This document shows, piece after piece, positions 60,499-64,000 of a stretch of 64,000 nt of DNA. The DNA is taken from contig NC_016943.1 of assembly GCF_000284015.1 (NCBI RefSeq), positions 2,955,541 through 3,019,540 on the forward strand, in the 5' to 3' direction. Under the pieces are notes generated by a model. It did not search any database. It was not told the origin of the DNA and saw only the letters and a list, made by a program, of their open reading frames with translations. Both the position numbers and the translations under genes were made by a program. This DNA is from Blastococcus saxobsidens DD2 (GTDB lineage: Bacteria > Actinomycetota > Actinomycetes > Mycobacteriales > Geodermatophilaceae). How positions within the stretch are numbered: the stretch's first letter is position 1; each line of letters starts with the position of its first letter.

Positions 60499-61631
60499 GG
60501 CGGCCCCTCCTGTGCGTGCAGCGACGTCATGGTCGACGCTCTCCCTTCTGCTCCGTGGCGCACCATGTCCTGCAATCCGTCCTGCGCCAGGACGACGTCC
60601 TGGTCGTGCGGCCGACGCCGTCCCGATCCCGCCGGAGGCAGCTCGCCGGAACCCCGAGGCACCAGGCGGACGGGCACCGTGACCGTCTCCGCGGGGGCGT
60701 CCAGGTCGTCGAGCCGGCGGAACAGTCGCTCGGCGGCGGCGCGGCCGATGACCTCGGGATCGTGATCGATGACCGTGACCGCCGGGACGAGCGAGTCGGC
60801 CATCGGGAAGTCGTCGAAGCTGACCACCGCCACGTCGGTGCGCCCGAGGCCGTGCAGCAACGGCACGAGCCCCAGCGAGCAACGCATGTTGGAGGAGAAG
60901 ATCGCTGTGGGCGGCCGGGGGCCGGCGAGCAGCTGCTCGGCCGCCGCGCGGGCCTCACGGGCCGATCCGGCATCCACGGCCACGAGCGACCCGCCGTCGG
61001 CCAGGCCGCGTGCGGCCAGCGCCCGGCGGTAGCCGGCCAGACGCAGCCGGGTCGTCGGGTTGCGCAGCTCGGAGCCCAGGAAGGCGACCCGGCGGTGGCC
61101 GTGGTCGAGCAGGTGGCGGGTCGCCATCTCCCCGGCGGCGAGGTCGTCGACCAGGACGGCGTCGCTGACGATCCCCTCCGGCAGCCGGTCCACGAACACG
61201 ATCGGCGTCCGCCGGCCCGCTCCGGCGAGATAGGTGTGGCTCTGCGCCATCGGGGCGACGATGAGGCCGGCGACCTGCCGGACGAGCAGGCTCTCCACGA
61301 TCACCGATTCCCGCTCCGGCTCCTGGTTGCCGACGCTGGACACCATCACCGCCAGGCCCCGCTCGTGAGCCGCCTGCTCGACGGCGCTGGTGAGCCGGGC
61401 GAAGAACGGGTCGGCGAGGCTCTCGACGACCAGTCCCACCACGTCCGTGCGGCCCACGCGCAGCGACCGGGCAACCAGGTTCGGCTGGAAGCCCAGATCG
61501 GCGATCGCCTGTTGCACCCGTGCCCGCGTACCGGGAGTGACGTGCGCGTCCCCGTTGACCACCCGGGACACCGTCTTGGCGCTGACCGCCGCGATGCGGG
61601 CGACGTCACGCAGCGTGACGCGCTCACGCAT
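60495..61631 (-). CDS. LacI family repressor of the sugar importer
   Basis: A 378-residue LacI-type regulator. The HTH/hinge are RDVARIAAVSAKTVSRVVNG and LGFQPNLVARSLRVG; the ligand domain follows (ESLADPFFARLTSAVEQAA, VSFDDFPMADSLVPAVTV). The last 50 residues are a low-complexity tail, as in the other LacI protein here. The ATG at 61631 is chosen because the HTH begins within six residues. It leads the importer operon and is divergent from the isomerase gene. Confidence 0.9.
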   Translation of the reverse strand: MRERVTLRDVARIAAVSAKTVSRVVNGDAHVTPGTRARVQQAIADLGFQPNLVARSLRVGRTDVVGLVVESLADPFFARLTSAVEQAAHERGLAVMVSSVGNQEPERESVIVESLLVRQVAGLIVAPMAQSHTYLAGAGRRTPIVFVDRLPEGIVSDAVLVDDLAAGEMATRHLLDHGHRRVAFLGSELRNPTTRLRLAGYRRALAARGLADGGSLVAVDAGSAREARAAAEQLLAGPRPPTAIFSSNMRCSLGLVPLLHGLGRTDVAVVSFDDFPMADSLVPAVTVIDHDPEVIGRAAAERLFRRLDDLDAPAETVTVPVRLVPRGSGELPPAGSGRRRPHDQDVVLAQDGLQDMVRHGAEGRASTMTSLHAQEGPP

Positions 61632-61754
61632 GACTGCCGCCCCGCGGCACTCCCGCCGGCACGTCGCCCAGCGGGCGTCCGGTCGGAGCGGGAACGGGCA
61701 CGGCATGCACCTTTGCGGGTCGGGGATCGGTCGACGAGTGACCTGGGTCATGCA

Positions 61755-61788
61755 ACAACCGCGTTGTCATCGATGTCAAGCCATCGAT
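61755..61788. promoter_or_regulatory. Candidate LacI operator between importer operon and isomerase
   Basis: ACAACCGCGTTGT (61755-61767) has five-base inverted arms. Next to it CATCGAT occurs twice (61768-61774 and 61782-61788), 14 bases apart. The block lies midway between divergent lacI and the AGE-family gene and is the natural site for control by the adjacent repressor. Confidence 0.45.
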
Positions 61789-61877
61789 ATCTGCCCGAGA
61801 CCTGACTGCTGCAGCCAGCTAGTGTCGATCCACTGACCGCTCCGGCCGGCCGGTGCGGCCACCCCCCGAGGAGGACC

Positions 61878-63131
61878 ATGACGACGACCGGTGACTCCCC
61901 GCAGTCAGGCTCCTGGGCCTCGCTGCCCGCCCACCGCGCCTGGCTGGACGGGGAGGGAGAGCGGCTGCTCGCCTTCGCCGAGGCCGCCGCCGGCACCACG
62001 ACGGGATTCGCCTGGCTCGACGACGGGGGCCGCCCCGATCCCGGGCAGCCGCCCCAGTTGTGGATCACCGCCCGGATGACGCACGTCTTCGCCCTCGCCT
62101 GCCTGCGCGGGCGCCCCGGTGCCGGTCCGCTGGTCGACTCCGGGCTGGCCGCGCTGACCGGCCCTTTCCGGGATGCCGAGCACGGCGGGTGGTTCTCGTC
62201 GCTGACCGCCGACGGCGCGCCGGCCGCCACGGACAAGTCGGCCTACGACCACGCCTTCGTCGTCCTGGCCGCCGCCAGCGCCACCGCCGCCGGTCGGCCG
62301 GGGGCCGCGGAGCTGCTGCAGGAGGCGCTCTCCGTGGTCGAACGGCACTTCTGGTCGGGCGGCGAGGGCCGGTGCATGGAGAGCTGGGACCGGACCTGGT
62401 CGGAGGCGGAGCCGTACCGCGGCGCGAACAGCAACATGCACACGGTCGAGGCCTTCCTCACCGCAGCGGCCGTCACCGGCGACGACCGGTGGCTCACGCG
62501 GGCGCTCAGCATCGCCGAGCGGCTCGTGCACCAGGCGGCCCGCACGAACGGCTGGCGCCTGCCCGAGCACTTCGATCCGCAGTGGCAACCGCTCCCCGAC
62601 TACAACGACGACCGCAGGAACGACAAGTTCCGCCCCTACGGCTCCACCCCCGGCCACTGGCTGGAGTGGTCACGACTGCTGCTCCACCTGGAGGCCGCCC
62701 TCGGTGCCGACGCCCCCGACTGGCTGCTGCCCGACGCCCGCAGCCTGTTCGACGCCGCCGTCGAGGTCGGCTGGGCGCCCGACGGCGAATCCGGCTTCGT
62801 GTACACCCTGGACTGGCAGGACCGGCCGGTCGTCGCCTCCCGGCTGCACTGGGTGCTCACCGAGGCCATCGGCGCGGCAGCCGCGCTGGTCGCGCGCACC
62901 GGCGACGCGGACTACGAGCGCTGGTACCGCACGTTCTGGGACGAGGCCGCGACCCGCTTCATCGACCGGGAGCGCGGCAGCTGGGTGCACGAACTCCCCG
63001 TCGGGGACGCGGCGCCCGTGTGGTCGGGCAAGCCGGACGTCTACCACGCCTACCAGGCGACCCTGCTGCCGCAACTACCGTTGGCGCCGGTGCTGGCGGC
63101 GACCCTCCGGCAGGAGCTCGGTGACGACTGA
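61878..63131 (+). CDS. AGE family epimerase/isomerase (mannose isomerase/YihS-like)
   Basis: A 417-residue (alpha/alpha)6-barrel protein. The catalytic histidines expected for aldose-ketose isomerases are in STPGHWLEWSRLL (about residue 260) and KPDVYHAYQATLLP (about residue 395). FRDAEHGGWFSSLT and KSAYDHAFVVLAAA are also family features. The pattern is closer to YihS/mannose isomerase than to N-acylglucosamine epimerase, so mannose to fructose or sulfoquinovose to sulfofructose are candidate reactions. GAGGAGGA precedes the ATG. It ends five bases from the convergent aldolase stop. Confidence 0.9.
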   Translation: MTTTGDSPQSGSWASLPAHRAWLDGEGERLLAFAEAAAGTTTGFAWLDDGGRPDPGQPPQLWITARMTHVFALACLRGRPGAGPLVDSGLAALTGPFRDAEHGGWFSSLTADGAPAATDKSAYDHAFVVLAAASATAAGRPGAAELLQEALSVVERHFWSGGEGRCMESWDRTWSEAEPYRGANSNMHTVEAFLTAAAVTGDDRWLTRALSIAERLVHQAARTNGWRLPEHFDPQWQPLPDYNDDRRNDKFRPYGSTPGHWLEWSRLLLHLEAALGADAPDWLLPDARSLFDAAVEVGWAPDGESGFVYTLDWQDRPVVASRLHWVLTEAIGAAAALVARTGDADYERWYRTFWDEAATRFIDRERGSWVHELPVGDAAPVWSGKPDVYHAYQATLLPQLPLAPVLAATLRQELGDD

Positions 63132-63135
63132 GCAG

Positions 63136-63969
63136 TCAGCCGGCGAGCAGGCGGACCAGCCGCTCGACCTCCCGCGCAGTCGCCGTCCGGGCCGCCCCGA
63201 GGTACTTCCGGGGATCGACGAGCGAGGGGTCGACAGCGAGGGCCTCGCGGACCGCCCGGGTGAAGATGCCGTTCAGGTGTGTCGAGATGTTGATCTTCGT
63301 CATCCCGGCCGCGACCGCCTCACGCAAGTGGTCGTCCGGGACGCCCGACGATCCGTGCAGCACCAGCGGCACCGGTACGGCGGTCCGGATGGCGGCGATC
63401 AGGTCCAGGTCGAGCCGCGCCGTGCGCGTCATCATCGCGTGCGAGCTGCCCACGGCGACCGCGACCGCGTCGATCCCGGTCGCCTCGACGAACCGGGCGG
63501 CGTCCTCCGGCCGGGTGCGCACGCCAAGCGCGTGGACGCCGTCCTTGCCCCCGATCTCGCCGATCTCCGCCTCGACCGAGACGCCGCGGTCGTGCGCCCG
63601 GTCGACGACACCTCGAGTGGTGGCGAGGTTCTCCTCGACCGGCAGGGTCGAGCCGTCGAACATCACCGACGTGAACCCGAGCGCGAGGGCCTGCACCACC
63701 AGTTCGAGGTCGGTCGCGTGGTCCAGGTGCACCACGACCGGGACGGCGGCCGCGTCGGCGATGGCGAGCATGGCGCTGCCGACCGGCGCGAGGGCGCCGT
63801 GGTAGCGCACCGCGTTCTCGCTGACCTGCAGCACCGCGGGCCGGCCGGCCGCCTCCGCGCCGGCCACGATGGCCTCGGCGTGCTCCACCTGGATGACGTT
63901 GAAGGCGCCGAGGCCGCTGCGGTCGTGCGCGGCCGCGGCCAGGACGTCGGTCAGTGCTGCGCGTGGCAC
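63136..63969 (-). CDS. Class II (zinc) ketose-bisphosphate aldolase
   Basis: A 277-residue TIM-barrel aldolase of the fructose/tagatose-bisphosphate type (GatY/KbaY/IolJ). LGAFNVIQVEHAEAIV opens it. The zinc histidine and catalytic aspartate are in VVVHLDHATD; EAEIGEIGGKDG, LVLHGSSGVPDDHL and KINISTHLNG complete the site. It cleaves a ketose phosphate to dihydroxyacetone phosphate and an aldehyde, the last step expected of the sugar pathway encoded here. The GTG at 63969 has GAGGAGC upstream. Its operon may continue beyond the window. Confidence 0.92.
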   Translation of the reverse strand: MPRAALTDVLAAAAHDRSGLGAFNVIQVEHAEAIVAGAEAAGRPAVLQVSENAVRYHGALAPVGSAMLAIADAAAVPVVVHLDHATDLELVVQALALGFTSVMFDGSTLPVEENLATTRGVVDRAHDRGVSVEAEIGEIGGKDGVHALGVRTRPEDAARFVEATGIDAVAVAVGSSHAMMTRTARLDLDLIAAIRTAVPVPLVLHGSSGVPDDHLREAVAAGMTKINISTHLNGIFTRAVREALAVDPSLVDPRKYLGAARTATAREVERLVRLLAG

Positions 63970-64000
63970 GGAGTGCTCCTCGGGTCGGTCGTCGCCCGGC

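Overview
The window is a stretch of very GC-rich chromosome from an actinobacterium. Several things point to the Geodermatophilaceae (Blastococcus, Geodermatophilus, Modestobacter) or a close relative: frequent GTG starts, ATGA/GTGA start-stop overlaps, a mycobacterium-like fabG-inhA-hemH order, an rsbW-sigF module, a leaderless Fur-catalase pair and F420-type enzymes. The family assignment is inference from gene content; no rRNA or tRNA gene was seen. No gap between genes exceeds 300 bases.

Region 1-31.4 kb is mostly housekeeping and stress functions. 1-2739 (minus) is a System I cytochrome c maturation operon, ccmABCDE and the start of ccmF. It is followed by a SatD-like protein with a membrane partner, a PPOX-fold protein, an AI-2E-type permease and a PAC2 protein. 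7036-9164 is a fur-catalase operon. 9362-12444 is an NHEJ operon (ku, ligase, LigD-type polymerase as separate genes) with a remnant of purU behind it. 13353-19054 holds a stress sigma system: an STAS antagonist, a fused PAS-PP2C-kinase-STAS regulator, RsbW and SigF, with a near-consensus SigF promoter before rsbW. SPFH/NfeD membrane proteins, argG with an ArgR-like site, hemH-inhA-fabG, a lipid kinase, an asparaginase, a deacetylase and DAHP synthase complete this part.

Region 31.5-52.7 kb is accessory catabolism. After LarE, an LLM oxidoreductase and a TRIC-type channel comes an IclR-controlled aromatic-type FAD monooxygenase. A tightly coupled operon then runs from 37135 to 47935: P450, ferredoxin, ferredoxin reductase, two phosphotriesterase-like proteins (one intact, one with its metal site lost), a second FAD monooxygenase, an esterase, a metallo-beta-lactamase-fold hydrolase, a CocE-type hydrolase and a Tat-exported metallo-beta-lactamase-fold protein. 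A strong terminator follows, then an ABC importer of the ribose/autoinducer-2 type and a TetR regulator. A shared 18-bp motif lies before both the P450 operon and the ABC operon. The reductase begins with fourteen perfect 24-bp repeats. I infer a dedicated pathway for import, oxygenation and hydrolysis of an unidentified, probably aromatic or ester/lactone-bearing compound. This is the best candidate for an undescribed system.

Region 53.3-64 kb is sugar catabolism: a polyol dehydrogenase, an SDR reductase, two LacI repressors, a PanK/FrcK-like kinase, a frc-type ABC importer, an AGE-family isomerase and a class II aldolase. Mannitol oxidation, mannose isomerisation and fructose uptake would all meet at fructose or a related ketose, with kinase and aldolase downstream. 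A perfect 20-bp LacI-type operator lies between the SDR and kinase genes.

Two copies of a 60-bp palindromic element, one diverged, lie at 9278-9337 and 19059-19118.
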